DNA of 64,000 bases, from contig JBBDWR010000008.1 of the NCBI GenBank assembly GCA_040902745.1, positions 1 to 64,000 of the forward strand, in the 5' to 3' direction. The position numbers and the translations under genes were made by a program. Origin of the DNA: JBBDWR01 sp040902745. Its GTDB lineage: Bacteria; Actinomycetota; UBA4738; HRBIN12. This document shows positions 24,471 to 33,797 of the stretch, one piece after another; position 1 is the first letter of the stretch; every line of letters starts with the position of its first letter. The notes beneath the pieces were generated by a model that saw only the letters and a program-made list of their open reading frames with translations, was not told where the DNA came from and searched no databases.

Positions 24471-24683
24471 GAGCGACCGTCCAAGCCGGCGTCGTTCACC
24501 CGCGAGGTGACCTGGCTGCTTGCGGTGGATCCCATCGGTGCCCCCTGGTCCGTCGCCACGACCCTCGTCGGTGAGGTGGCCGCCCGAGGATACCGCCGTC
24601 GCCAGCACCCTCGCGCCTCACGAGGCACGGTCGCGGTCGCGGTCGCGGGCTGCGGAGCTCCAGGTCCCGAGCCCGGTTCTCGC

Positions 24684-24689
24684 TAGACT
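24684..24689 (+). promoter_or_regulatory. -10-like TAGACT before lipoprotein gene
   Basis: TAGACT ends 28 bases before ATG 24718, giving a short leader without a clear Shine-Dalgarno. Confidence 0.35.
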
Positions 24690-24717
24690 GCACCCGCCCC
24701 TCGACCCCGGACCGCAG

Positions 24718-25341
24718 ATGCCGACTCGTTCGCACACCCTTCGACGCACGGCCCGGACGGCGCTGGCCGGACTCCTCGTTCTCGCGATCTCCGGCTGCAC
24801 CGACGACGCGCCACCGGCGCCCGGTCCCGCCACGGATACCGTGGATGGGACACCGACGCCGGCGCCCCGCTTCACCTGGACGCCGTCGCCGGTCCCGCCT
24901 CGGCCTGATTCGCCAGCCCCGCTCGAGCAACCGGTGGAGCTCACCGGCGGCGCGAACGACCTCGTCGTGACCCTCGAGACGACAGCCTTCGATCCCGTAT
25001 TCGATGGCCCGGATCGCACCTTCTGGATGTACTTGACCGTGGAGAACGCGGGCGAGAGCACCTGGCGCGGCGTGCCCGAGGCCGATGCCCTACTCACCGA
25101 TGAACTCGACGGAAGATTCCGGCCCGAGCGGGCGCCGTCGAGGCGGGAGCGCTCGAGCGACGCGGGCTCGTTCGGCTACGACGACGTCGACCTGACCCGT
25201 CCGATCGCCGTTGCCCCCGGCGGGTCGGTGCAGGGCGTGCTCGTGTTCCGCGTGACGGGCGGGCCACGGGAGGTCGTGCTCGACCTGGACCTCGGCGATG
25301 ACCTGCGAGCGGCCTTCGTGACCAACTTCGGCCTGTTCTGA
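24718..25341 (+). CDS. Lipoprotein of unknown function (DUF4352-like beta-sandwich)
   Basis: 207 residues. The signal peptide ends in the lipobox L-A-I-S-G-C, with lipidated Cys27. A Pro/Thr-rich linker (about 30-75) precedes a C-terminal domain (about 80-207). There F-W-M-Y-L-T-V-E-N-A-G-E-S and the later V-L-V-F-R-V-T-G pattern resemble immunoglobulin-like DUF4352/TELO-type extracellular domains. No catalytic residues are seen. It stands alone between divergently and convergently placed genes (usp upstream, aconitase facing it). The function cannot be assigned. Confidence 0.75.
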   Translation: MPTRSHTLRRTARTALAGLLVLAISGCTDDAPPAPGPATDTVDGTPTPAPRFTWTPSPVPPRPDSPAPLEQPVELTGGANDLVVTLETTAFDPVFDGPDRTFWMYLTVENAGESTWRGVPEADALLTDELDGRFRPERAPSRRERSSDAGSFGYDDVDLTRPIAVAPGGSVQGVLVFRVTGGPREVVLDLDLGDDLRAAFVTNFGLF

Positions 25342-25364
25342 GTCGGTTGCCGGCGCCTCGGGGG

Positions 25365-28091
25365 TCAGGAACCTTCCAGGAGCTGGCGAACAACCGTCCG
25401 GAGCACGCCGCCGTTGCGGTAGTACTCGACCTCTGCCGGCTGATCGATCCGGGCGGTCGTCGTGAACGTGACGGCTCCCCCATCGCCGCGGACCGCCGTC
25501 ACCTCGACCTGTTGGGCGGGGGACACTCCTTCGGACAGACCGCGGACCGTATAGGTCTCACTGCCGTCGAGGCCGAGGGAAGCAGCCGACTCTGTCTGGC
25601 GGTACTGCAAGGGAAGGATCCCCATGCCGACCAGGTTGCTGCGGTGGATCCGTTCGTAGCTCTCGGCGATCACCACCCGAACGCCCAGCAGCGCCGGCCC
25701 CTTCGCCGCCCAGTCGCGCGAGGATCCAGATCCGTATTCCTTGCCCGCAAGCACGACGAGCACAACCCCCTCGGACCGGTAGCGCTCCGCCGCGTCGTAG
25801 ATCGTGGTGCGTTCGCCATCCGGAAAGTGTGTGGTCCATGGGCCCTCCGTGTCGGGGGCGAGGTCGTTGCGCAAGCGGACGTTCGCGAAGGTGCCTCGAA
25901 GCATCACCTCGTGGTTGCCGCGACGCGAGCCGTAGGAGTTGAAGTCGGCCTGCGCGACACCCTTCTCGAGCAGGTACCGGCCGGCCGGCGAATCGGGCTT
26001 GATCGCACCCGCCGGCGAGATGTGGTCGGTGGTCACCGAGTCCCCGACCTTCACCAACACTCGGGCGTCGACGACATCACCCGGTTCGACCATCTCGGTG
26101 TCGAGGTCGGAGAAGAACGGGGGTTCCTGGACGTAGGTGGACCCTCGATCCCATGCGTACATCGCTCCGGCTGGGGCGTCCAGGCCGTTCCATCGCTCGT
26201 CGCCGGCGAAGATCCGCGCGTACTCCGACCGGAATTGCTCCTCGGTGACGGCGGCGGCGACCGCGTCGGCGACCTCCTCTGGTGACGGCCACAGGTCGGC
26301 GAGCAACACCGGAGCGCCGTCGGCCGCGTGCCCCAGCGGTTCCTGGGTGAGATCGAGGTCGACGCGTCCGGCGAGCGCGTACGCGACGCACAATGGTGGG
26401 GAGGCGAGGTAGCTCGCGCGCACCAGCGCGTGGATCCGCCCTTCGAAGTTCCTGTTGCCCGAAAGCACCGCTGCAACCGTGAGGTCGCGCTCCTCGATCT
26501 GCTTCGCGACCTCGTCCGGCAGCGGACCCGAGTTCCCGATGCAGGTCGTGCAGCCGTAGCCGACCAGACCGAAACCGAGCTTGTCCAGGTACGGCGTGAG
26601 GCCTGCGGCATCGAGGTAGTCGGTAACGACACGCGAACCGGGGGCGAGGCTGGTCTTGACCCACGGCTTCGTGGCCAGTCCCACCTCGACCGCCTTCTTC
26701 GCGAGCAGCCCGGCGGCGAGCATCACCGACGGGTTCGACGTGTTCGTGCAGCTAGTGATCGCCGCGATCACCACCGACCCGTGGCCGATCGTCATCTCGC
26801 CCGCGGCGTCGGCCAGGTCCACGTCGCCTCCCGGCGGTGGCCGCTCGGGTTCCGGCTGCCCCCCTTCGGCGACGAACCTTCCGAGCTCCGTCGGCTTGGG
26901 ACCCGGTTCCAGGTGGTCGTGATAGGCCTCGACGAACGAATCCCACACGCCGGAAAGCGACACACGGTCCTGCGGACGGCGCGGCCCCGCCATCGACGGC
27001 TCCACGCTCGCGAGTTCGAGATCGAGAACCTCGGAGAAGTTCGGCTCGCGATCGCCGTCGCGGCGGAAGAGTCCCTGCTCCTTGGTATAGCGGTCGGTGA
27101 GATCGGCCGCATCCCCCCGACCCGTGAACCGCAGATACCCGAGAGTCACGTCGTCGACCGGGAAGAACGCCGCCGTCGCGCCGTACTCCGGGCACATGTT
27201 GGCGAGGGTCGCCCGGTCGGCGAGCTGCAGGCTCGACAGGCCGTCGCCGAAGAACTCGACGAACTTCCCGACGACGCCGTGGGCGCGCAGCATCTGCGTG
27301 AGCGTGAGCACCAGATCGGTCGCCGTGGTCCCCGCCGGGAGTGCTCCCGCCACCCGAACGCCGACGACCACCGGCTGGGGAAGGAACATCGGCTGCCCGA
27401 GCATCGCGGCCTCCGCCTCGATCCCGCCGACCCCCCAACCGAGGATGCCGAGGCCGTTGACCATCGTGGTGTGCGAGTCGGTTCCGACCAGCGTGTCGGG
27501 CGCGGCGACGCCCTCGCGGACCTGCACCACACGGCCGAGATGCTCGAGGTTGACCTGGTGGCAGATCCCGGCGCCCGGTGGCACGACCCGAAGGTCGTCG
27601 AACGCTTGCTGCGACCAGCGCAGCAGCGTGTAGCGCTCAGCGTTGCGGCGATACTCCCAATCGATGTTGGCAGCGTAGGCATCCTCGCTGCGGAAGCGGT
27701 CGACCTGCACCGAGTGATCGATCACGAGGTCGACGGGAACGAGGGGATTCACCCGATGCGGATCGCCGCCCGCACGGGCGACCGCCGAACGGATCGCAGC
27801 GAGGTCGACCACGGCCGGGACCCCGGTGAAGTCCTGCATCAGCACTCGCGCCGGCATGAACGCGATGTCGGTGGCGGGCCCGGGCCAGGCGGCGAGCGCC
27901 CGGACGTCCTCGTCGGTGACGTCGCGCGTTCCGGCGCGCCGCAGCAGGTTCTCCAGGATGATCCGTACGGTGTGCGGCAGTTGGCCGACATCGGCGCCGG
28001 TCTGGTCCGCGAGCCACGGCAGAGAGTATCGGTCGAAGGGACCGTCGGCGGTTTCCAGCCGCGTTCTGGCCCCCGTGAGGTCGCTGGGCAT
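25365..28091 (-). CDS. acn: Aconitate hydratase (AcnA type)
   Basis: 908 residues, full-length AcnA/IRP1-type enzyme of the TCA and methylcitrate cycles, converting citrate to isocitrate via cis-aconitate. The [4Fe-4S] ligands are visible as C448 (I-T-S-C-T-N-T-S-N-P) and C514/C517 (C-T-T-C-I-G-N-S-G). V-G-T-D-S-H-T-T-M-V-N-G-L-G and the swivel-domain G-S-R-R-G-N-H-E-V-M and G-S-S-R-D-W-A-A-K also match. The start is M-P-S-D-L-T at 28089-28091, which aligns with the family. The frame is open to 28322 but the extra 77 residues have no family counterpart. AAAGGAA lies about 12 bases upstream. It is a single gene. Confidence 0.96.
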   Translation of the reverse strand: MPSDLTGARTRLETADGPFDRYSLPWLADQTGADVGQLPHTVRIILENLLRRAGTRDVTDEDVRALAAWPGPATDIAFMPARVLMQDFTGVPAVVDLAAIRSAVARAGGDPHRVNPLVPVDLVIDHSVQVDRFRSEDAYAANIDWEYRRNAERYTLLRWSQQAFDDLRVVPPGAGICHQVNLEHLGRVVQVREGVAAPDTLVGTDSHTTMVNGLGILGWGVGGIEAEAAMLGQPMFLPQPVVVGVRVAGALPAGTTATDLVLTLTQMLRAHGVVGKFVEFFGDGLSSLQLADRATLANMCPEYGATAAFFPVDDVTLGYLRFTGRGDAADLTDRYTKEQGLFRRDGDREPNFSEVLDLELASVEPSMAGPRRPQDRVSLSGVWDSFVEAYHDHLEPGPKPTELGRFVAEGGQPEPERPPPGGDVDLADAAGEMTIGHGSVVIAAITSCTNTSNPSVMLAAGLLAKKAVEVGLATKPWVKTSLAPGSRVVTDYLDAAGLTPYLDKLGFGLVGYGCTTCIGNSGPLPDEVAKQIEERDLTVAAVLSGNRNFEGRIHALVRASYLASPPLCVAYALAGRVDLDLTQEPLGHAADGAPVLLADLWPSPEEVADAVAAAVTEEQFRSEYARIFAGDERWNGLDAPAGAMYAWDRGSTYVQEPPFFSDLDTEMVEPGDVVDARVLVKVGDSVTTDHISPAGAIKPDSPAGRYLLEKGVAQADFNSYGSRRGNHEVMLRGTFANVRLRNDLAPDTEGPWTTHFPDGERTTIYDAAERYRSEGVVLVVLAGKEYGSGSSRDWAAKGPALLGVRVVIAESYERIHRSNLVGMGILPLQYRQTESAASLGLDGSETYTVRGLSEGVSPAQQVEVTAVRGDGGAVTFTTTARIDQPAEVEYYRNGGVLRTVVRQLLEGS

Positions 28092-28334
28092 AGTGGTCTC
28101 GGTTCCTTTCGGTACGTGGTCGTCGGTTGCCGGTCGTTGCGAGCCGGGTCGCCGCAACGCTCTGCGAGGAACCGGGAGTCGACAGATGGGCGCCGAGATG
28201 TGGTCGCCCTCCCCCGCGATCCTCGCGGAACGCTCCGTATCGTAATCGTCGAACAGCACGAGCGTCGCGCGTTCTGGGCCGATCGCATCGTCGACGAGGT
28301 GCTCGATAGCCTGCGACGGCACTGAGGTTGGCGG
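28092..28334 (-). promoter_or_regulatory. acn upstream region
   Basis: 243 bases between acn and the end of sbcC, presumably holding the acn promoter. The acn frame is open through most of it (to 28322) but codes for nothing recognisable. No terminator-like hairpin with a T-tract, riboswitch or tRNA was seen. Confidence 0.3.
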
Positions 28335-30932
28335 CTAGGTGCGGACCTGGACCGTGCTTCCCCGAGGGGACTTCTGCACCTCGATGCGCGTGGGCAGACG
28401 GATCGCGAGTTCCTGCACGTGAGTGATCACGCCGACCAGCCTCCCGTCGCCTCCGAGCTGCTCGATCGCGCCGACAACCGTCTCGAGCGAATCGGGATCG
28501 AGGGTGCCGAATCCCTCATCCAGGAACAGACTCTCGAGCGGGGCGCGGTCGGACACGGCGAGCGATCGCACCTGATCGGATAGCGCGAGGGCGAGGGCGA
28601 GCGAAGCGAGGAAGGTCTCCCCTCCCGAGAGCGTGCGGGCACTGCGCATCTCCTCCCCGTTCCAGGTGTCCACCACGAAGAACTCGTCTTGATCGTGGGC
28701 GAGACGGAACCGTCCGTCGGACAGGGTTTCGAGCCGCTCAGATGCTCCGGAGGCGAGCATCTGCAGAGCCTCGGCCTGCAGGAACTCCACGATCCGATCG
28801 GCCCGCAGGTCCTGCGCCAGTGCGCCGAAACGCGCGGCTCGCTCACGGAGCACGCCGACCTCCTCGCGCATCGCACGCGAAGCGAGCAGCCGCTGGGCGA
28901 TCGTCTCCGCGCGATCCGCCGCCGACCTCGCTTCGGCCACCGCCGCCTTGGCAGCACCCTCGACCTGCTCGGCGAGGGCCGCAAGCCCGCGTTCGGCGGC
29001 GGCGTCGAGCCCGGGAAGAGCAACGCCCGAGAGGGCATCCCGCGCCTGAGAGAGCAGCTCCTCTTCTGAAGCGCTGCGGCGCTGCACCAGCGTCCGAACA
29101 TCGGTCGCCGACGCTCCGAGAGCGTCGTGCAGGGTGACGGCGCTGCTGGCCAGTTCGACCGAATCCTCGGGAAGATCCGCCGACTCCGGGATCTGCGCGA
29201 GGTCGAGATCGCCCGCCCCCAGCGCCTGTGCGCGAGCGACGAGCGCTGCGATCGGCACCCCCGACAGTGACGCTCGGAGCTCTGTCACCCTTCCCGTCAA
29301 CGCGGCGTGGGCCTTCTCCGCGTCGATGCGAGCACGCTCCGCAGTGCGGGCGGAAGCGTCGGCGTCGCGCGCTGCTGTCGCCATCCGCTGCAGTTCTGCG
29401 AGCCGGCGGTTCAGTTCGGCGATCGGGTCGCCATCCACTCCCAGGCCCTCGACCAGCGTCGCCCATGCGTCGTTCGCTTCCCTCTGTTGCTCCACGGATC
29501 GTGCGGTGCGCGACGCGAGTTCCTCGGTCGCGCGGCGAACCTGGTCGACGGAAGCGTCGCGGAGACGTTCGGCCTCGTGGAGCTGCTCGCCCGCCTTTCG
29601 AACGACCGCGTCGGCGTCGGCCACGGCGCGCTGCGCCGCGTCGACGTCGTCGGATCCCTGCGTCGCCGCGAGTTCGTGCACCTCGGCTCCGCACACGGGA
29701 CACGACGCGCCGATCTCGACCTGCGAACTCACCGCCGCGACGAGGTTCACGTGGCGTGTTCGCTCGAGCGCGTCGCGGGCTTCGCGCGCGGCCCCCTCCG
29801 CCCGATCCACCTGCGTTCGCGCGCGTTCCGCGTCTTTCTCAGCTGCCGACGCCCCATCCCGAAGGGACGGGATCGAAGACTCGAGTGCCACCAGACTCGC
29901 TGCCTCGTCGGCGAGTTGCGAGCGGAGGGCACGGAGTTGTTCGGCGTTCGTACGCAGCGAAGCCAGATCGGGAGCACTCCCCCACTGTGCTTCGGCACCT
30001 TCGAGGGCATCGCGGGCTGCGACGGTCGCCGAGCCTAGCCGGGTTTCGTCGGCGACCGCCACATCGCGGACGGTGTCCGCCTCGGCCAAGTCCTCGGCGA
30101 TCGACGCCAGCCCATCGACCACGCTCGCGGCGACGTCCGCTCGCGCCTTCAGATCGTCGGCGATCGCCGACAGCTCCCGGAGTTCCGCGGCGGCCCGCTG
30201 ACCCGCGGCGAGGAGGTCGCGGACACGACCCAACGCGTCGGACAACGCCGCCTCACGAGCGGCCGCGGCTCTCGCGGCGTCGGCCGCGATACGAGCGGCG
30301 TCTTCGCCGACGTCCGCGTACTCGCCAGCAAGGAGATCCTCCTTCGCGTCGGCCTGGTAGGAGGCCTGCGTCTTGAGCTCGCCCGCGCGTTTGCGCAGCC
30401 GTTCGAACAGACCGAGCCCGAGCAGCTCGGTGAGCAGGTCCCGGCGCTTGCTGGCGTCGCCGACGAGGAACTCGGCGAACCGTCCCTGCGGGAGCAGCAC
30501 GGCGCGGGTGAATCCCTCCCAGTCGAGGCCGATCGCGCTGATGACAGCCGCGTTCGCCTCGCGCACCCGGTCGGCACCCTCTCCCGCCTGGCGCCAGTCC
30601 TCGCCGTCGAACCGTTCGAGCAAGACCTTGGTCTGCCCGCTCTTCGCGGCGCTCGTCGTTCGTGTGATCCGCAGTCGATCTTCGCCGGTGGAGAACTCGA
30701 GCGTCGCCGCCATCCTCGGCTGACCCTGGCTGACCATCTCCTTGATCGAACCGCGGCGGCCGTCGATCCGGGCGACCTCGCCGTACAGCGCGTACGTGAT
30801 CGCGTCCAGGAGCGAGGACTTGCCCGATCCCGTCGGGCCCACGATCGCGAACAGGTCGAGGTCGGTGAAGTCGATCGCGGCCTCGTCGCGGAAGGACGTG
30901 AATCCCTTGAGCTCGAGGCGGATCGGCCTCAC
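28335..30932 (-). CDS. sbcC: SbcC/Rad50-type DNA repair ATPase
   Basis: 865 residues. An N-terminal ABC half carries Walker A G-P-T-G-S-G-K-S (32-39). Long antiparallel coiled coils (about 170-400 and 430-690) flank a zinc hook, C411-P-V-C414. The C-terminal half has the signature L-S-G-G-E-T-F-L-A-S-L-A-L-A-L-A-L-S-D and Walker B ending D805-E806. With SbcD it forms the Mre11-Rad50-type complex that cuts DNA ends, hairpins and protein-blocked ends. The ATG overlaps the sbcD stop by 4 bases. It is the last gene of the nurA-herA-sbcD-sbcC operon. Its length is short for bacterial SbcC (about 1,000) and closer to archaeal Rad50. Confidence 0.95.
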   Translation of the reverse strand: MRPIRLELKGFTSFRDEAAIDFTDLDLFAIVGPTGSGKSSLLDAITYALYGEVARIDGRRGSIKEMVSQGQPRMAATLEFSTGEDRLRITRTTSAAKSGQTKVLLERFDGEDWRQAGEGADRVREANAAVISAIGLDWEGFTRAVLLPQGRFAEFLVGDASKRRDLLTELLGLGLFERLRKRAGELKTQASYQADAKEDLLAGEYADVGEDAARIAADAARAAAAREAALSDALGRVRDLLAAGQRAAAELRELSAIADDLKARADVAASVVDGLASIAEDLAEADTVRDVAVADETRLGSATVAARDALEGAEAQWGSAPDLASLRTNAEQLRALRSQLADEAASLVALESSIPSLRDGASAAEKDAERARTQVDRAEGAAREARDALERTRHVNLVAAVSSQVEIGASCPVCGAEVHELAATQGSDDVDAAQRAVADADAVVRKAGEQLHEAERLRDASVDQVRRATEELASRTARSVEQQREANDAWATLVEGLGVDGDPIAELNRRLAELQRMATAARDADASARTAERARIDAEKAHAALTGRVTELRASLSGVPIAALVARAQALGAGDLDLAQIPESADLPEDSVELASSAVTLHDALGASATDVRTLVQRRSASEEELLSQARDALSGVALPGLDAAAERGLAALAEQVEGAAKAAVAEARSAADRAETIAQRLLASRAMREEVGVLRERAARFGALAQDLRADRIVEFLQAEALQMLASGASERLETLSDGRFRLAHDQDEFFVVDTWNGEEMRSARTLSGGETFLASLALALALSDQVRSLAVSDRAPLESLFLDEGFGTLDPDSLETVVGAIEQLGGDGRLVGVITHVQELAIRLPTRIEVQKSPRGSTVQVRT

Positions 30933-32095
30933 GAGGTCTCCATCTCCGACGTTGCGACCTCGTCGAAGGCCTCGAGGATCGATACGTCGGGGGCGACGCC
31001 ATGGTAGGCGGTGTAGGAGGACACGAACTGTTCTCGGGGTGCGAGCGCCGACAGCGGTGCGCCCTCGTGGGGTCCGACCTCGTCGCGCTCATACTCGAGG
31101 TGGACGTCGAGGGCGTTCGGCGCCACCTGCCGGATCCGGTCGGCGATCCCCGGGACGGGACCGTCGACCACGACGAACACCCGCAGGTACGCGTCGGGCG
31201 CCTCGCCCGCCCGCTGCAGGACCTCGTCGAGGGTTCCCCGGACATCGAGCAGCTCCCGGCCCGCGGACAGCTCCACCACGCTGGTCGCGGCCGGCTTGCC
31301 CGGCTCGGCGTCGACGATCGTCACGGACTTGGACTGCTGTGCCTCGCCGAAGTCCAGCTGCAGCAGCGACCCTGCGTACCGCGTGAGCGCGGGCGCGCCC
31401 CGAACCGCTTGCGGCCTGTGCACGTGGCCGAGCGCGACGTAGTTCGCCGTACCCGGGAGCCGCCCGGGCGAGATCGCGTACGCCATGCCGGTCGTGATCT
31501 CGCGCTCACCGCCGCCGAGCAACGCGCCGTCGGTGAACAGGTGCCCGAGGACGACGTTGACTCGATCGTCACGGAACGCTCTCGCCATGGCCCCCAGGAT
31601 CTGACCCATACCCTCGGCGTAGCTCTGGTACCAGCTCTCGGTCGCGTCGAACAGCGCGGCCGCGTCCCCGAACCGTCGCTCGGGGACGAACGGAACACAT
31701 GCCACGAGAGCCGCGTGCGATCCATCGCGAGCCCCGACCTCGACGATGCCGCCGGCGGTAGGCGGCGCGACGCGGGCAACGACGGTCACCCCGATCGCGC
31801 GCAGCAGCGTGCCCAGAGCCGCGAAGCGGACGGCGGAATCGTGGTTGCCAGGGATCATCACCACCGGGATCTGGAGCTCGTGCAACCGGACCAAGGTCTC
31901 GAACACGAGCGCGTCCGCCTCGGGCGCGGGCGCGCGCTGTTCGTAGACGTCCCCGGCGAGCAGGACCGCATCGACGCCTTCCTGTTCGGCGATGCCGACG
32001 ACCTCGTCCAGCACGGGCGCGAACTCGTCGTCGAGCCGCGAGCGCCCCCGGATCGACTTGCCCACGTGCCAGTCGGCGGTGTGGAGCAGCCGCAC
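30929..32095 (-). CDS. sbcD: SbcD/Mre11-type nuclease
   Basis: 388 residues, two-metal calcineurin-like phosphoesterase. Motifs are H-T-A-D-W-H (D8, H10), L-L-A-G-D-V (D49), I-P-G-N-H-D-S (N84, H85), then G-H-L and L-G-H-V-H (metal-binding histidines). The C-terminal capping region (about 270-388) matches SbcD, with D-V-R-G-T-L. It provides the 3'-5' exonuclease and endonuclease of the SbcCD complex. ATG 32095 is 4 bases after the herA stop, and its own stop overlaps sbcC, so co-translation is likely. Confidence 0.95.
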   Translation of the reverse strand: MRLLHTADWHVGKSIRGRSRLDDEFAPVLDEVVGIAEQEGVDAVLLAGDVYEQRAPAPEADALVFETLVRLHELQIPVVMIPGNHDSAVRFAALGTLLRAIGVTVVARVAPPTAGGIVEVGARDGSHAALVACVPFVPERRFGDAAALFDATESWYQSYAEGMGQILGAMARAFRDDRVNVVLGHLFTDGALLGGGEREITTGMAYAISPGRLPGTANYVALGHVHRPQAVRGAPALTRYAGSLLQLDFGEAQQSKSVTIVDAEPGKPAATSVVELSAGRELLDVRGTLDEVLQRAGEAPDAYLRVFVVVDGPVPGIADRIRQVAPNALDVHLEYERDEVGPHEGAPLSALAPREQFVSSYTAYHGVAPDVSILEAFDEVATSEMETS

Positions 32096-32099
32096 GTGG

Positions 32100-33797
32100 C
32101 TAGTCTCCCTCGAACGTCGCGAACGGGTCCGCGTCGCCGGGTGCTGTCGCCTCGTCGGCGCGCGTCGCCCACGCAGGGAACGGGAAGCGGATCTGCAGCG
32201 GCACGGGAACGTGCGGCTGCTGCAGGATCATCGAGCCGGGCTTGAGGATCGATGCGCGCGCCCGGGTGACCGCCGGCAGGAAACCGTACTCGCTGCGCTG
32301 GGATTCGGCGGTGTCGAGTCGCCCGACGACGCGGAACGCCGAGTTCGCGATCACGCGGCGTTCGACCTCGCTCGCCGTCTGTTCGGCTCCGATCAGGATC
32401 ATCCCGAGCGACCGTCCGCGCTCGGCGACGTCGAGCAGCACCTCCTTGATCGGACTCCAGCCATCGCGCGGCGCGTACCGGTTGAGCTCGTCGAGCACGA
32501 GGAACGCGAGGGGCTCGCGACGACCCATCCGCTCCTTGTCCTCGAACAACCGTTTGATCACGACGCCCGTGACGAACCGCTTGGCCTTGTCGTGCAGGTT
32601 GTGGATGTCGACGACGGTGACCTGCGTGCCCTCCCAGTCGATCCGATGGCGCGCGGGGTCCTCGGCGTCGCGCCCGCGGATCAAGTGTCCGATGCGGAAT
32701 CGGGAGGCGTCGAGGCGGCGGATGAACGCCGCAACCGTCGCGTCCGAGAGGCGTCCGCGCCAATCGGACGCTTCGTCCTCGAGTTCGGTGCGGATCAGTT
32801 CGCAGAGTTGCTCGAAGTCGTGCACGGGATAGCCGCCGAACACCACGGTGGCATCGTGCTCTGGGTCGTCCTCACACTCTCGGTCGAGGAACGATTCGAC
32901 GCGCGCCACCAGATCGGCGATCTGCGAACGCTCGTCGTCCGACTCCGCGAACATGAAACGAAGGAATCTCTCGCGCACGAACTCCCGGACGGTCCAGTAG
33001 TACGCGGTCACGCCCTGCTGGCGGGACTCGACATGCGGGATCGCCTGTCCGCCGGCGTCGCGCCGTACGGGCGCCCAGAGACCGACACTCTCGAACGGTC
33101 CCGCGGGCAACCCGAGCCGCGCGTAGTCCGCCCGGGCCTCGTCGGTGAGATCGGCGTTGGGGCGGTCGAGCCACATCAGGTCCTCACCCTTGACGTTGAA
33201 CACGATCGCCTTGGTGTTGGGCGCGTATCCGCCGAGGACCTCCCCGTGGAAAAGGGCATAGAGCAGGAACAGCGCATAGGTCGTCTTGGTCGCGATACCG
33301 GAGATGCCGGAGATGTTCACGTGCGCGCCGCGCGAACCGTCGAGGAAGTCGAGATCGAGGTAGATCGGCTCGCCGTCCCTCGTGAGCCCGCCGGGGAGAC
33401 GGCGCTGCATCTGGTCGAAGTACATCGCCTCGTCCCGGTCGGCACCGCGTGCCCGGAACGCGGCCAGGCCCGGCATCGGCGGAACGAAGATCTCGGGCTC
33501 GAACCTTGTGGCGACGACCTCGGCGGCGACCGCGGTGTCGACGGGAAGCACGCCCCGGTCGACGAGGAACACATCTGTGTCGAACGTCGCGCCTTCGTGC
33601 CGAGCCCGGACCTCCTGAACGATGCCGGTGATGCGCACCGACTCGCGGCCCGGAACAGGAGACGTCACGAGCACCGCATCGTCGAGCTGCAGGTAGGACT
33701 CGCTTTCGACCCCCACCCAGAAAGTCAGCGGGGTCGAGTCCTCCGTGCCGAGAACCATGCCGACCTGCTCGCTCACCTGGTCGTCCCGAGGGATCAT
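32100..33797 (-). CDS. herA: HerA-like hexameric DNA translocase (DUF87 family)
   Basis: 565 residues. An N-terminal HAS-barrel (about 12-115) precedes a FtsK/HerA-type ATPase core. The P-loop reads G-I-S-G-I-A-T-K-T (164-172), with Thr in place of the usual Gly before Lys171. The Walker B is L-A-F-L-V-L-D-E (D436, E437), and a candidate Arg-finger region is F-R-V-V-G-R-L-D. HerA pumps DNA for the nuclease NurA during end resection. Its start overlaps nurA by 4 bases (ATGA, 33794-33797). The frame is open to 34043 but that part is a shadow of nurA. I rate HerA-like identity high; translocase activity depends on whether the altered P-loop works. Confidence 0.85.
   Translation of the reverse strand: MIPRDDQVSEQVGMVLGTEDSTPLTFWVGVESESYLQLDDAVLVTSPVPGRESVRITGIVQEVRARHEGATFDTDVFLVDRGVLPVDTAVAAEVVATRFEPEIFVPPMPGLAAFRARGADRDEAMYFDQMQRRLPGGLTRDGEPIYLDLDFLDGSRGAHVNISGISGIATKTTYALFLLYALFHGEVLGGYAPNTKAIVFNVKGEDLMWLDRPNADLTDEARADYARLGLPAGPFESVGLWAPVRRDAGGQAIPHVESRQQGVTAYYWTVREFVRERFLRFMFAESDDERSQIADLVARVESFLDRECEDDPEHDATVVFGGYPVHDFEQLCELIRTELEDEASDWRGRLSDATVAAFIRRLDASRFRIGHLIRGRDAEDPARHRIDWEGTQVTVVDIHNLHDKAKRFVTGVVIKRLFEDKERMGRREPLAFLVLDELNRYAPRDGWSPIKEVLLDVAERGRSLGMILIGAEQTASEVERRVIANSAFRVVGRLDTAESQRSEYGFLPAVTRARASILKPGSMILQQPHVPVPLQIRFPFPAWATRADEATAPGDADPFATFEGD

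Noticed and set aside
28092..28322. 77-residue N-terminal extension of aconitase
   Set aside because: AcnA proteins begin near the chosen Met, and the extension has no family counterpart.
26328..28325. 665-codon plus-strand open frame
   Set aside because: Antisense shadow of aconitase; the minus frame has all Fe-S ligands and family motifs.
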